A stretch of 64,000 nucleotides of DNA from Trichobilharzia szidati (GCA_944472155.2 OX235277.1:40688758-40752757), one strand, 5' to 3'; positions 9,760 through 21,289 are shown, numbered from the stretch's first letter. Numbers and translations are program-made. The notes: generated from the letters alone by a model not told the origin.

Positions 9760-9975
9760 TTCAAGGGAAATCACACGTCAGACCCTCGAATGGGACCCAA
9801 ATAGAAAGCCGTGAGGGTGACACGGAGGAGATTGTGAAAAGATAAAAGCTTGTGGGCATTCCTGGATCCAAATATATGCGATTCAAGTGAACATATTCCG
9901 ATGAAGATGTGTTTCTGAAGCCCTATGTTACACTGGGAACACATGAGATAAATAATAATAATAGTAATAATATAT
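9760..9975 (+). mobile_element. RTE retrotransposon, terminal 3' fragment
   Basis: The plus strand reads a decayed version of the RTE C-terminus (REITRQTLEWDPNRK, …CEKIKACGHSW…) followed by gaagccctatgttacactgg and a (TAA)n tail ending at about 9,975. Only the last approximately 50 codons and the tail remain. Confidence 0.7.
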
Positions 9976-10043
9976 CCTTATCCTAATAAGAATGAAAAGG
10001 TATGCGACGAAAAGAAACTGTTCAATAAAACTGGCGGACATAC

Positions 10044-10203
10044 TCTTCAGGTATTCCAGGTGCTGCGTTCCCAATAATTGTACAAACCTTCGCTTTAAAG
10101 TTCACTTGTGCCACATGTAATTCAAATTTCAATTCACAAGTTGTATAAGCAGTCGGTTGAAAATCAATGCGTAGTTTTGTTATTTGACCAGCATGCAGAA
10201 CTC
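10044..10203 (-). CDS. CFAP221: CFAP221-like gene, exon d (end of ASH domain)
   Basis: This 160-nt exon has 2 nt, 52 open codons, then 2 nt. The acceptor is tatcatctag and the donor gtatgt. It reads VLHAGQITKLRIDFQPTAYT, then CELKFELHVAQVNFKAKVCT and IIGNAAPGIPE. This is the final beta-strand part of an ASH/Hydin domain: 'P.G.I.AG..T.L.I.F.P..Y.T', 'Q.N.K..VC...G...PG'. It matches the corresponding part of animal CFAP221, a central-apparatus protein of motile cilia that regulates beating. Its first 2 nt complete the Gly codon begun by exon c. Confidence 0.82.
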
Positions 10204-10424
10204 CTAGATGATATATATTGAATAATCCAAAGGAAAGGGGAAATATAATTTTTTAAAAATTACCTCATTGGTTGGAATCACCTTGAACATTCCACAGCTG
10301 TTTCGCACTAATTTAAAACCCTTAATGAATACTTACTTCGATACAAGCTCAAGAGGCGAATAAAAAAACAGTTATTCAGTCCCACTTGAGAATTGTAAAA
10401 GTTGAAATATGTAACTTGAAGTCA

Positions 10425-10625
10425 GCTGGTGGATGGTGACTAGCAATGGAATCCAGCCTGAATGCGCATTTTGGCCTGTTTGGGACTCGTCAACCGGATA
10501 TACCTGCATTCCCCAGTGAGTGATGGTGTTCCCACTAAGGATCAAACCCATTGCCCATAGTTTCAAACGCCAAAGCGTTATCCACTAGACCACTTGGACC
10601 ATGGGAGTCACCCCTTGTGTTATGG
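10425..10625 (-). mobile_element. tRNA-derived repeat with decayed hammerhead core
   Basis: Inverted relative of 4,363-4,545 (minus-strand head: agtggtctagtggataacgc; B-box-like gggtttgatcc). The hammerhead core is damaged: GUUGACGA replaces CUGACGA and CAAAA replaces CGAAA. It should be inactive. Confidence 0.6.
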
Positions 10626-10649
10626 GTCTTATTATTTATTTTATTTAAT

Positions 10650-10795
10650 TTTAGATTTTCCCGTCGATTGATTGGATCGAAGTGATCCGTCTGAGATTGA
10701 CATGTCGGTTGCTTGAGCAGATGCATGTATCAACCTGAGACTGAGCACTTCAGACCAATCAGTTAACGGGAAAATATTGATTGAATTCAATAGTT
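10650..10795. repeat. Foldback element, second copy
   Basis: The outer ends match those of 3,790-4,020 (attttcccgtcgattgattg… and …caatcagttaacgggaaaat). The arms pair around 10,700-10,735, but the copy is shorter and less perfect. It sits directly beside the inverted repeat starting at 10,796. Confidence 0.65.
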
Positions 10796-13700
10796 AAATA
10801 GAAGACAAATTCAGCGAAGAAAATTTTCCTTATTGACGAAATCATCTCCAGAGGCTGTACAGTCGTATTTATACTTACCAAAATGTATAGTAGTCTATAA
10901 TTGAGCAATAGAAGTTGATCTGATTGATATAATTACTCAAAATTGGCTTTAGAAGTAAAAAATAAAAGTTGTAAATTACGTGGTACTCAACAGCACAATG
11001 GAGAGACAATAATCTACTCCGGTCACCCAGAGGACGATCACGAGCACACCGAGGGAGTAGCCATCATCATGTCACCAACAGCGGCTAAAGCTCTCATGCA
11101 GTGGGAACCAATTTCCTCCAGGATAATGACAGCCAGGTTCAACTCAAAAGGAAAAAAGGTTACAATCATTCAATGCTATGCGCCTACAAACGTCTCAGAA
11201 CAAGAGAAGAAGGAGGCCTCCTATAGAAAACTACAAGCAGTAATGGACAACGTCCCAAAGAGCGATATCAAAATCCTGATGGGTGATATGAATGCGAAAC
11301 TGAGAGGAGACAATACGAGAAGAGAACTCACCATGGGTCGTGAGGCCCTCGATGAAATGAACGAAAATGGTGAACTCTTCTCAGACTTCTGCGCCTTCAA
11401 TGATTTGGTGATTGGTGGCAGTGTGTTCAAACACAGGGATATACACAAGGCGACATGGATTTCACCAGATGGACACACCAAAAACCAGATAGACTTCATT
11501 TCAATCTCAAGGAAGTGGAGACGGAGCCTACTGGACACAAGATCGAAGAGAGGAGCAGATGTGGGTTCAGACCACTATCTAGTACAAGGGACTTTCAAGG
11601 TGAAGCTGAAAGCCTCGAGGATAGCTGGAGATAGGCCACAATGCAAGTTCAACACGCAAAAACTGAAGGACACAATCACACAGGACATTTTCACTGCAAC
11701 TGTCAGAGCAAAGCAGGAAACACTACGTGGCACCACTGAGGAATCATCCGTTGAAGACCATTGGAACTCTCTGAAGGTAATTTTCAACGAAACGTGTTCA
11801 ACGGTTTTAGGAAGAAAGAAGAAACAAGACAAGGAATGGCTCTCAACGGACACTTGGAAGCTAATAGAGGAGAGGAGAAAGGTGAAAGAGAAAATGATTC
11901 AATGCAAAGATGGACAAGAGAAGGAGACGCTGAGCTCAACTTACACAGCACTGGACAAATAAGTGAAGAAGAGTACCAGGAAGGACAAAAGACAATTCTA
12001 CGACAACCTGGCTACTGAAGCTGAGAAGGCAGCAGGCAAAAGGGACCTGAGGACACTATATCAGATAACCAAGTCTCTATCTCAACACAAGTGAAACCTA
12101 TAAAAGACAGCCAAGGGAACCCAATTACCAAAGAAGAAAGACAGATTAAACAATGGGCAGACCACTTCAAAGGACTCTTGAACCGACCACGACCTACAAC
12201 CCGTCCAGTAATACCAACAACAGCACGTACACAACTGCAAGTTGACACCAATCCTCCAACGAAAACTGAAGTCATGAATGCAATCAAGCTTCTGAAAGCT
12301 GGAAAAGCAGCTGGACCAGATGGAATACCCCCAGAAGCACTGAAGGCGGACCCAGAAACGACAGCAGATATGCTGACTACATTATTGCAAAAGGTCTGGA
12401 AGGAGGGAAAGGTGCTTACTGACTGGAGGAAAGGTTACCTCGTGAAACTACCAAAGAAGGGCGACCTAGGACTCTGCAAGAACTGGCGAGGAATCATGCT
12501 CCCGTCGACGTCAAGTAAAATCCTGAGTCGCATCATCCTGGAGAGAATCAAGGACGCACTGGATACAGAACTCCGACCAAAACAAGCTGGATTCAGGAAA
12601 GGCAAATCATGTTCTGACCAAATTGCAACTCTACGCATCATCATCACAGAAGAAAGCATGGAATGGCAATCAAACCTCTACCTCAACTTCATAGACTTTG
12701 AGAAGGCCTTCGACAGCGTTGACCGCGAAGTAATTTGGAAACTACTCGAGTACTACGGCGTACCCCAAATATTCATCAACCTTATTCAACAACTGTACGA
12801 CAACGGCACATCTCAAGTGATCCACAACGGAAAACTCAGCGAAGCGTTTGGAGTAAACACAGGAGTCAGACAAGGGCGCTTATTATCACCAATGATATTC
12901 CTAATTGTGGTGGACTGGATTATGCCTCAGACAGTGGGAAACGAGAAGAGAGGGATATCCTGGACCGACGTGAAGAACCTAGAAGACCTGGATTTCGCGG
13001 ATGATTTATGTTTGATGTCACACAAAATCGAAGACTTACAAGCAAAAACCGACAAACTGGTCGAAGAAGCAGCCAGAGAAGACAGGACTCCAGGTGAACA
13101 TAGACAAGACGGAGGTTATGAAAATAACCAACCAACAACAACAACAGCAACATCCAGCGCCAATCACCATCAACGGGAGGGATTTGAAAGAGGTTACTTC
13201 TTCCACTTATCTAGGGAGCATTGTCTCAACTACAGGAGGAACGGACGAGGATGTCAAATCGAGAATCGGGAAGGCGAGAAACACATTCATCAACCTGAAA
13301 CCAATCTGCAAATCTTCGTCACTCAGCCTGCATCAACAACAAAATTCGGATTTTCAATGCAAACGTCAAGTCAATTCTGCTTTACGGATCAGAAACTTGG
13401 CGGGTCACCAAGAATATTTTCAACAGGTTGCAGACCTTCGCTCCATGCTGAAGATCAGATGGCCGGAAAGAATCACAAACAAGAAGCTATGGGAACAAAC
13501 AAAACAAGAAGCAATCGCTCAACAAATATGCAGGAGAAAGTGGAGATGGATTGGACACTCGCTGAGGAGGCCTTTGGGTGACATCGCGCGTCAGGCCAGT
13601 GCTCGAGTGGAACCCGAAAGGGAAGCGGCGAGTGGGACGTCCAAGGGTGACATGGAGGAGATCGTGTGAGGAGGAGATGAAACAGTATGGAGTAAGATGG

Positions 13701-14875
13701 ATGCAAGTGAAAAGTACAGCAGAAGACAGAAGCAAGTGGAGGCGTGCAGTTGAAGCCCTATGTTCCACTTGGAACCCAAGGGAACAATAATAATAATAAT
13801 ATACAACAGCACAATGGAAGAAATGTTTAGAAATTTGATAAGGTTAAAATTACTATTGAGTGAGAATAAAGGCGGTAGTTGAGTGTCAATTTAACAAGTA
13901 TGAACAGCGTGTGAAAATGTACAAAAGGAGCATATAAGAGTGATATTAGTGAATTAATTATTAGTAAAAGTAAAAGCAAACTTAAAGTAAAATTGAAAAC
14001 TAAAAAATTAAGAAAATTGAAATTTTTTTTACAGGGAACGACTAGTGAAGAAGTTAAGACCAATGTAGAATAAGAGACTGGACAAACGTTTTGTGTATCC
14101 GGAGTTCGGAGTTGTATTGACGAATCGCCAGCGTCTCCGCCATACACAAAGCCGAAACCTGATGCCCTTTGTACCAATTGGCTTCACTTTGTAGATGATC
14201 TTGAAAGACGACTCTGGTGGAGCTACGTGGCCTGAGTTCACCAAATGTTCGAGAATTGAGCTAGTAATTGTCTTGCATTGTCCTTTTGTTTACCAACCAT
14301 GTTGAATAGTGTTCAGAGATACGTTTGGAATGCGCTGGCAATTCGTCAATACAACCGCGAACTCTGTATACAGAAAAAGTTTGTCCAGTCTCTTATTCTG
14401 CCTTGGTCTTAACCTCTTCACTAGTCGTTCCCTGTAAAAAATTTCGATTTTTCTTTTTTTAATTTTTAATTTTACTTTTAGTTTGCTTTCGCTTTAATAA
14501 ATAATTCACGTTTATCACTCTCACATGTCCCTTTTGTATATTTTCACACCCTCTTCACACTTGTTAAATTGACACTCAGTTACCACCTATATTCTCACTC
14601 AATATCAATTTTAACATTGTCAAATTTATATCTTTGTGCCGTTGAGTACCACGTAATTTACAACTTCGAATTTTCCCTTCTAAAGTCACTTCTCAGTAAT
14701 TATAGGAATTATGTCACCCCCTATTACTCAATAATAGACCACTATACATTTCTGGTAAATATGTAAATACGACTGTACAGCCTGTTAAGATGATTTCGTC
14801 GATAAAGAAAATTTTCTTCGCTGAATTTGTCTTTTATTTTCTTCATGACTCAATAGTTAAAATATACACTTTATT
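10796..14875. repeat. Large inverted repeat interrupted by an RTE insertion
   Basis: The left arm is 10,796-11,002 plus 13,804-14,131, and the right arm is 14,330-14,875. They are inverted copies of the same unknown repeat (shared features include gtaaattacgtggtactcaac, ttacagggaacgactagtga and gaagaaaattttc). About 200 bp of loop separates them. The left arm was later split by the RTE copy at 11,003-13,803. The loop and arm ends contain reading remnants but no open gene. Confidence 0.7.
11003..13803 (+). mobile_element. RTE retrotransposon (diverged subfamily) with 15-bp TSD
   Basis: The direct repeat CAACAGCACAATGGA at 10,988-11,002 and 13,804-13,818 defines the insertion. The element starts inside the endonuclease domain, missing about 60 residues including the TWN motif. 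It then reads endonuclease (GDMNAKL, QIDFISI, GSDHYLV) and reverse transcriptase (KAGKAAGPDGIP, FIDFEKAFDSVDR, TGVRQG, FADD), with an in-frame TAA at 11,960-11,962, another near 12,091 and a frameshift near 13,070 in the linker after FADD. It shares the subfamily's poly-Gln stretch and (AAT)n tail. Amino-acid divergence from the intact copy at 50.7 kb is clear, so it is an older, inactive subfamily. Confidence 0.88.
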
Positions 14876-14877
14876 AT

Positions 14878-15345
14878 TATTACGGGTGCAGTGCTTTTCA
14901 GTCTATACTACGACTGAGCTAGAGGCGGTCAAACGAAAACATGGCACCAGTCAATGAAATCCACAACAGTTAGTCTAAGCCACGTAGGAAGGTGTAGACT
15001 TTCTCGTTGGACTCCTCGGGACGGTAAAAACCAATGGTTGGAGGCAATTGGTGACATGGCTCAAAATCGTTCTCAATGGCTGGCGCAGATGCATTCACTC
15101 CTTGTGACTTATGATTTCCAGTTAAACTGTTTCGTTCTTCGTCATCACTATACCTTTGTCTCAGACCTCAGTTTACTGTCTCTAATATGCATTTCTCCTA
15201 CTTTCTTCTCTTCCTTTGTGTGCTACATGGAGGGAGTGTGGCGACTTGAACTGCCGCACATATGTGCAAAGTTCTGTGTCGGAAACAGACAGACAGACAT
15301 ACGACGACTGAAAAGTCATGAAAAAGAATATGACGCTGACATTTT
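14878..15345 (+). mobile_element. 3' tail of another non-LTR element (family T)
   Basis: The block starting near 14,918 (gagctagaggcggtcaaacg) matches 17,770-18,130 and, inverted, 26,700-27,060. Reading remnants include TWHQSMKSTTVSLSHVGRC and GDMAQNRSQW. This is the C-terminal and 3' end of a second RT family, best preserved at 26,697-27,582. It is a 5'-truncated dead copy. Confidence 0.6.
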
Positions 15346-15434
15346 AGGTAATAATTAGCCAGTTTCTAAGGATAACACAACAAATATCATGTACAATGCT
15401 GACCTACTTCAACTTTTCACTCACGCCGACTTAC

Positions 15435-15538
15435 CTTTAACAGGATGAATAGTGAAACTTGGATGCATTTGAATTATTTGAATTCGAAACTCAAAATCAA
15501 CAGCTGATGAAGATTTGATTGGAATGTGTAGAGTTCTC
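15435..15538 (-). CDS. CFAP221: CFAP221-like gene, exon c (ASH domain)
   Basis: This 104-nt exon has 1 nt, 34 codons, then 1 nt. The acceptor is cattttcaag and the donor is the consensus gtaagt. It reads RTLHIPIKSSSAVDFEFRIQ and then MHPSFTIHPVKG. The pattern 'IPI....VDFEF.I.....HP.FTI.P..G' is the central strand pair of the CFAP221 ASH domain. The leading G joins the AA of exon b to make a Lys codon, and the trailing G joins exon d to make Gly. Phase is perfect on both sides. Confidence 0.82.
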
Positions 15539-15736
15539 CTTGAAAATGCAAAAAACAAAACAAAAGAGTGAAGTATACAGAGCACTGTAAAATTATCTGT
15601 AATGTAAATTAAAAGACTTTTATCAACAATTAAAAATTGGAGTGGCTCTAAACTACTCATATATATATACTACTCAATCAGTAGTATATAGTCTGGTGCT
15701 TGACTTCTTGATAATCTTCCATATTTGGTTAGTCAC

Positions 15737-16165
15737 GATTAGTTTTGTTTTTACGAGTTGATAACGGATTGATGTCAGTTAGAGAACCACTGAACACCAG
15801 AGCTGGAGAGCTGTTTCATTTTAGTTTGGGAATCATTGGCAGTACGCACCCCCTACTGGGGTTAGAACCCAGGACCTTCCGGTTACAAGACAAGCTCGTA
15901 TACCATTCAGCCACCGACACCCTCCTCCTCAATGGCCAGCCCATGAATTCTAACTTCTACCAATTCGTGATGAGTTTGGCGCGACCACCAACCAAAGTCG
16001 TCGGTGGGAAATTCATCCTCACACTCGACTGGATGTACCTCACTGGTCACGACGTCCCACTAGAACTCCAACGAACTTTGTCCTGTAGCAAGTCACTAGC
16101 GAGCATCAGATTAATTCTCTATGGTTGGTTTGTAAGGATTAGATTTGTTTTTACGAGTTGATCAT
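15737..16165 (-). mobile_element. Sm-alpha-like repeat, near full length
   Basis: The minus strand carries the tRNA-like head (ggtgtcggtggctgaatggt …, ggttctaacccca) and a hammerhead-like region that is altered in its stems. A longer body runs to 16,165. A 24-bp motif (attag-tttgtttttacgagttgat, one mismatch) sits at both ends (15,739 and 16,140 regions), either as a duplication of the target or as remnants of tandem units. Confidence 0.6.
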
Positions 16166-16454
16166 TTGTGGTAACAAGTAGACAACGTTTACGGTGATTT
16201 TATTAATTTCAGTTTTCAAAGGAAACTATGACGAAATTTCACCTCCAAGTGTATAAAAGTATAAATTGTGAATATGATTCATTTAAGGTACTGCTAATTC
16301 GCTCAAGTAACGCTCAATTCAGAATGCATTGATGGTTTGAATTAATTTGGTTCTCTGACCTGAGTCAACTCCCCATATAGCGCCGATGATGACTTCGACC
16401 CTAAACAAGTGTGGCGGTTTTCAAGTGGCAGGCACTACTGATTGATGCTAGTCG
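16166..16454. other. No gene seen
   Basis: Intron-like sequence with no supported exon or repeat. Confidence 0.4.
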
Positions 16455-17545
16455 TATATTATTATTATTCTCTTGGGTTCTGAGTGGAACATAGGGATTC
16501 AATAACACATCTTCACTTTGTTCTGTACTATGCTGTCCTCTTCAGCTGGCCAGCGCCACGATTGACCATTATCTCACATCTCTCCCTCTCCAACTCACAC
16601 GATCTCCTCCATGTCACTGTCACACTGACGACCCACTCGTAGTTTCCTACTTGGATTCTACTCGAGCACTGGCCTGCATTGAGCGCGCTTTCATTCGACG
16701 GTCTCCTCAACATATGCCCTATCCATCTCCTCTTTTTCCTACATATTTGTTGAACGATAGATTCTTGATTAGTTTGTTCCCAGCCAGAGTTCCTTATTAC
16801 TAGTTCTTTCTAACTGACCACTTGATCTTCAGAAAGCAGCTGGCAAAGGTAGCTGTCGATAAAAGTCTGGAACTTGTCGGAAATTTTTCTCGTGACACAC
16901 ACGCCGGCCACGTTTCTCACGCGTATAGAAGAAAAGACTGACTTCACATTGGTGTTGAACAGAATCCGAATCTTGTTGTTTATGCTGGCTGAATGAAGCA
17001 GGAGATTTCCAAATCGGTTTCAGGTTGATGAAGGCGTATGTTGCCTTTCGGATCCTAGCTGACTGGCTTTGACATCTTCATCCGTTCCGCCTGTGGTTAA
17101 AACGATGCTTCCTAGATAAGTGAAGGAATTAACCAAATTAAAATCTCTCCCACTGGTGGCGATTGGTGCTGGTTTTCGTTGCCGTCGGTTACTGGGTATC
17201 TTTATTACCTCTGTCTTCTTCATGTTCACCTGAAGTCCTGTTTTTGCTGCACTGCTTCTTCAGACAATTTGTTGATTTTCACCTGCAAGTCTTCGAGTTT
17301 GTATGACATTAAACATAAATCATCCATACGCAAAATCCAGATTCTCTAGAGTCTTCTTATCGGTGGTTCAACGTATTCTTTTCTTTTCGCAGTATGACGC
17401 ATAATCTAATCCATCAAAACACTCAGGAATATCATCAGTAATAATAGGCAGCTGTCTTATTTGTTTCTATATTCACTTCGAACGCCTCGTTGAGTTTTCT
17501 ATTGTGCATCACGTGACAGTTGGCATTGTCATATAGAAAAGATTA
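16455..17545 (-). mobile_element. RTE retrotransposon, 5'-truncated remnant
   Basis: The minus strand shows the 3' half of the RTE protein in pieces (MNMKKTEVIKIPSN, FTYLGSIVLTTGGTDEDVKA, RPSNESALNAGQC). The (AAT)n tail lies at 16,459-16,470. It has many indels. It abuts the family T fragment beginning at about 17,546 in the opposite direction. Confidence 0.75.
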
Positions 17546-18165
17546 GCTGTCTTCGATCATAGGTGTCTGCGTTCTATCTCCCGTATGAAGTGGTATAATA
17601 AGGTGAGCAATATTGAGGTTAGGCGTTGAGTGCTAGATAAGGCGGGGAAATCAATCGATGAGACTGTGATGTTACATGGATTGAGAGGAATGGTTAGGAC
17701 ATGTGCTACGTATGCCTATTCATCGCCTTCCTCGACGGGCAATGTTAGCTGATATAGGGCCAGGCTGGAAAAGAGCTAGCGACGGTCAAACCAAAACATG
17801 GCACCAGTCAATGAAATCCACAACAGTTAGTCTAAGCCACGTAGGGAGGTGTAAACTTCCTGGTTGGGGTCCTCGGGACGGTAAAAACCAATGGTTGGAA
17901 ACAATCGGTGATATGGCTCAAAATCATTCTTATTGGCGCAGATGCATCCACTCCTTGCGACTTATGATTTCCAATGAAACTGTTTTGTTCTCCGTTATTA
18001 CTATTCCTTTGTCTCACACCTCTGTTTACTGTCTATATTATGCATTTCTCCTACTTTCTTCTCTTGCTTTGTGTGCTACATGGAGTGTGGCGACTTGAAC
18101 TGCCGTACATATGTGCAAAGTTCTATGTCGAAAACCAACCGACCGATTGTCATATAGACAGCTGT
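17546..18165 (+). mobile_element. Family T non-LTR element, C-terminal fragment
   Basis: The plus strand reads a decayed RT C-terminus (FDHRCLRSISR.KWYNKVSN, VLDKAGKSIDE, then LPRRAMLADIGPGWKRASDG). It matches the better copy at 26,697-27,582 on the other strand. It carries stops and frameshifts. Confidence 0.65.
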
Positions 18166-18332
18166 TGACTGAGGTTGACAAAGATTTAGACACTGGACGG
18201 CGTAGAGTTGAAGAAGTTTCCAGATTGTTCCTCGGTATGCACCTACTCATATTGATCAGTCAAATTAACACTAGCCTATTTCGACCGAATTAAAGCATAT
18301 TTTGCCTATCCGAATGATGAGATTAGACTTAC

Positions 18333-18454
18333 TGTAGTTTTGCACAATTTTTGATTGGTGTATTTTTCTGTCATTTCTTGGTACCATGTGGACTTCTTGA
18401 ATTCCTTATTAAATTTATCATTTGACCGCATGAACAGATCAAATATGCATACCA
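18333..18454 (-). CDS. Candidate exon of unknown or rearranged gene
   Basis: The segment has 2 nt plus 40 open codons (VCIFDLFMRSNDKFNKEFKK, then STWYQEMTEKYTNQKLCKTT). It ends at a perfect gtaagt donor, with a cttaag acceptor immediately after an in-frame TAA. The composition is helical and charged, unlike the repeats around it. It lies on the same strand as the CFAP221-like exons and between exons b and c, but those two already join in phase. This piece (start phase 2, end phase 0) would break the frame if spliced in. It may belong to another gene, to a later part of the same gene displaced by rearrangement, or to an alternative transcript. I do not recognise the sequence. Confidence 0.4.
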
Positions 18455-18779
18455 CTTAAGCTATGAAATTCCAAGATACCACTATATTAACTTAGTTTAA
18501 TTCTGGTAGATAAATTCGCATATAATATTCCTTTAATGCTCTAATAAGACACACAGAAGAAGACATCAGCAATTTCTTTTGGAAATCAATGATTACTTTT
18601 GATGTGTCATTCTTACGTCACAGTTTCCCTTGAAGAATCCTTAATCACTAGAAAGTCTTTTCCCTTTAAAAGTTAACAGCTAATATTTGATCAAATCAAA
18701 CTAACAGCCTAATATCATACCAATTAGGAGGACTGAGTGTCCATTATTGGGACCACACTGTCAGCTGTACATTTTATAC

Positions 18780-19190
18780 TGTGGTGTCTTACGCATATAT
18801 ATTTTTTGATTGGACACTAGTCAGCAACTAGTGGAATGTGTCTAGTCCTATCCTTGGTGCAGACTGAATTCTATCAGTCAAGTTTGCAATGTGGCCACCA
18901 TGCACCATGATGGCTAGGCATCTACCATGACACTAGCTAGTGTCCAATCAAAAATTTCCAATACACTCCAACAGGAGGCCAATCACCAGCCCAAATATCT
19001 CCTCAATGGTAACGTCTCTAACTGCAGCACTGGGTGAAGCAGGTTCGGATCTAAGAAGGGACATGAGTTCCTTCAAGGTTGCAGATACGCCTTGCTGACT
19101 GACGACTGCCAACTAACAGGAAACCTAGGTCAGGTGAGGCTTCCTGTGGCCGATTGCCTCCAACTATCCAACGTCTTACATATGTTACAA
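18780..19190 (+). mobile_element. Foldback repeat with hammerhead core (copy 1)
   Basis: The first part is an imperfect snap-back (ttgattggacactagtcagc … gctagtgtccaatcaaaa). It is followed by a tRNA-box-like stretch (gcaggttcggatct) and a hammerhead core at 19,099-19,131 (separate entry). The same arrangement recurs at 23,352-23,810. This family is distinct in sequence from the Sm-alpha-like units on the minus strand. Confidence 0.6.
19092..19140 (+). ncRNA. Hammerhead ribozyme core
   Basis: CUGACGA occupies 19,099-19,105 and stem II is CUG/CAG (106-108 with 117-119 of the 19,000 block). GAAA lies at 19,120-19,123, stem III is the palindrome ACC-UA-GGU, and the cleavage-site C is at 19,131. 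All invariant positions that I can check are present. Stem I pairing was not verified. Confidence 0.6.
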
Positions 19191-19364
19191 ATGATAGGAT
19201 ACTACTTAATTAAATTTCAATAGTTGGATTGCCTAAATTAAATATTTGCAAAGTTTGTGAAGATCAAACTGAATGGTTCTCATATGTTTTCAGTGTCATG
19301 TTATCCTGCAAAAAAAGTGATCGGTTCCTATTACTTCAGGTAATCTGCTTATTGAAATAATGTG

Positions 19365-19590
19365 CGTCTGTGACACAGTGGTCAAGACGCTCGCCGACCA
19401 TGCACATGGACCTGGGTTCGATCCCCGGCCGACGCACTCCTTTACCTCGCTAAGTCAGTAATAAAACTGGTAAAGAGAGAAGGTTGGGCGTGAGATTAGC
19501 AGTCCCATCCCATAAAATTAAACACCACTGCTACCGAAACTTCAAGCTAACGCTAGCTTGAATCCACCGGGAATTTGAAGAAATAAAAAA
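19365..19590 (+). mobile_element. tRNA-headed SINE with RTE tail
   Basis: The head (gtgcgtctgtgacacagtgg … gggttcgatccccggccgac) and body (ggcgtgagattagcagtccc, accgaaacttcaagct) match the family. The 3' end is slightly deleted (gaatccaccgggaatttgaag) and then A-rich. Confidence 0.75.
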
Positions 19591-19599
19591 AATAGTTAG

Positions 19600-19890
19600 A
19601 TGGAGGGAGAGAGACAGGTTAATCACTGGATCTTTTTTCACCGAATCAACACCAAACATGTTCAGTCAAAATGACACCATGCCTCTACCGGATATTTAGA
19701 ACACTGCAGTCAATAACAAGGGCAGAGCAAAAAAATATATCAAGCAAATTCTGAAGTCGGCTAAATGCACTGATTTGATGATGAGCAATAAAGCAAGAGC
19801 AGCAGTTTTTGCAGAATAGTATGATACCATCATTGTTTATTTCGTTGGCTTCTCATCAACTGCTTACAGCCTAAATAAATTATTATTAAG
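19600..19890. mobile_element. PLE-derived fragment
   Basis: The motif ggagggagagagacaggtta…atcactggatc recurs at 21,822-21,930 and 25,470-25,560 beside other PLE pieces. There are no open frames. Confidence 0.4.
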
Positions 19891-20689
19891 TTAATGTACA
19901 GAGAAGTTTTAACATACTTGCAAATTTTACATGATGTCAGTTGATAGGAGGTTCTGGACTTAATGAACAGTGCTCAGAAAATCACACTTATATAGCTTTT
20001 ACACAGGCAGTTCAAGTTTAAAAAAGTAAATGTATGCATACAATGGTAAAGGAGTTACGTAATAAAGACGAGAAATGAGTAAGACGCTGAGTCACTAATA
20101 AATTGGATAACAATGTACTAAATCCAACTCAAATAATAGCAACAAGAGACAAGCAAAATTACACTATGTCAAAGGAGTGGGGTGAGTTTAAAGTTAAAGA
20201 TTACGTAGTCAAATGATAGAGAGAATAAAGACTCTAGTTACCAAGATGGGCAAGGAAAGATTGATAACCGCTTCTTTCTGAACAGATAAATTGGATTTTA
20301 GGTGTTTGATAGAGATTTTTATCAAACAGCTGCAAAAACTGTTGTTCTTGCTTTATTCAGATGGGCAATATAACTTGTGCTCGAAATGTCATTCCGTTAT
20401 CAATACTGTGGGTTATACAAAAGAAACTTATTAATATGGGGTTTAGTGAACAGGTATGATTCAAGACAAATACTAAACATGTCTGCGTTCTGTTTTCCCA
20501 AAGTTTACAAAAAATGTTGAAACAGGTTATATACGTGGTGGTGTCCGTGGTCATCTCTTTGACGTATGATTTTAAAAAACACAGAGACTAGTCGAACAGC
20601 CTTATGTACAATCAAAAATTATAGATATATTTATTGAAACTATTTTGAATTCTGAAATAATAAAAGAAGATTTGTAGCTTAGATGGATA
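19891..20689. other. No gene seen; possible PLE noncoding remnants
   Basis: AT-rich sequence. A short stretch near 20,250-20,400 (gattgataaccgcttctttc, tgtgctcgaaatg) resembles PLE ends elsewhere. I see no supported exon. Confidence 0.35.
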
Positions 20690-21289
20690 ATTCCGTTGTG
20701 GTTGTATTTTCTGAACAGGGGTTGGTTTAACAACCAAACTTTCATTGTTCCTGTCTAGACAACAACTTCAATGCAGACTTCAATATGAAATGAAGTTATC
20801 TGAATTATTCATGAATTCCCAGTGTGGTATATGCTACTGATAAGATTTGTCAGCAGTATATAAACAGACATTAAACAACATAAAAACATCAAATAGCAGG
20901 GAGATACATTTGACCTCAGAGAAAGCAAATGAGATAGCGTTGCAAAGATACATGGGAGACATGGAAGGAACACAAAGAAACGCACACAGTATGAAGCAAC
21001 GGTAGAAGTAGCACAACACTGAAGAACTGTGCACATGCTACGTTGAAGATGAGGTGTGAATAATTTCATTAAATAAAGATACTAAATTTAATAGGTCACT
21101 TTTACTCCTACAGTTACACCAATTGATTGATTATACAGAAACGAAATACTCAGTCTCCTGTGTCATGTCCATTCCTAGTACGAATCCACCACAACGATGC
21201 TTTGTAGTTAGTTAACGTAGTAATATTATAAATTCCACTTAAAAATGAGTTATCTCTCAACCAGTAGGCACTAACTCTATTATACATAA
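20690..21289. mobile_element. PLE noncoding end and unidentified sequence
   Basis: 20,690-20,830 resembles 2,260-2,380 and 45,250-45,370 (ctgaacaggggttggtttaa, caatgcagacttcaatatg). The plus frame at 20,842-21,003 is open for about 53 codons (DLSAVYKQTLNNIKTSNSRE…), but I cannot identify it. Confidence 0.35.
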
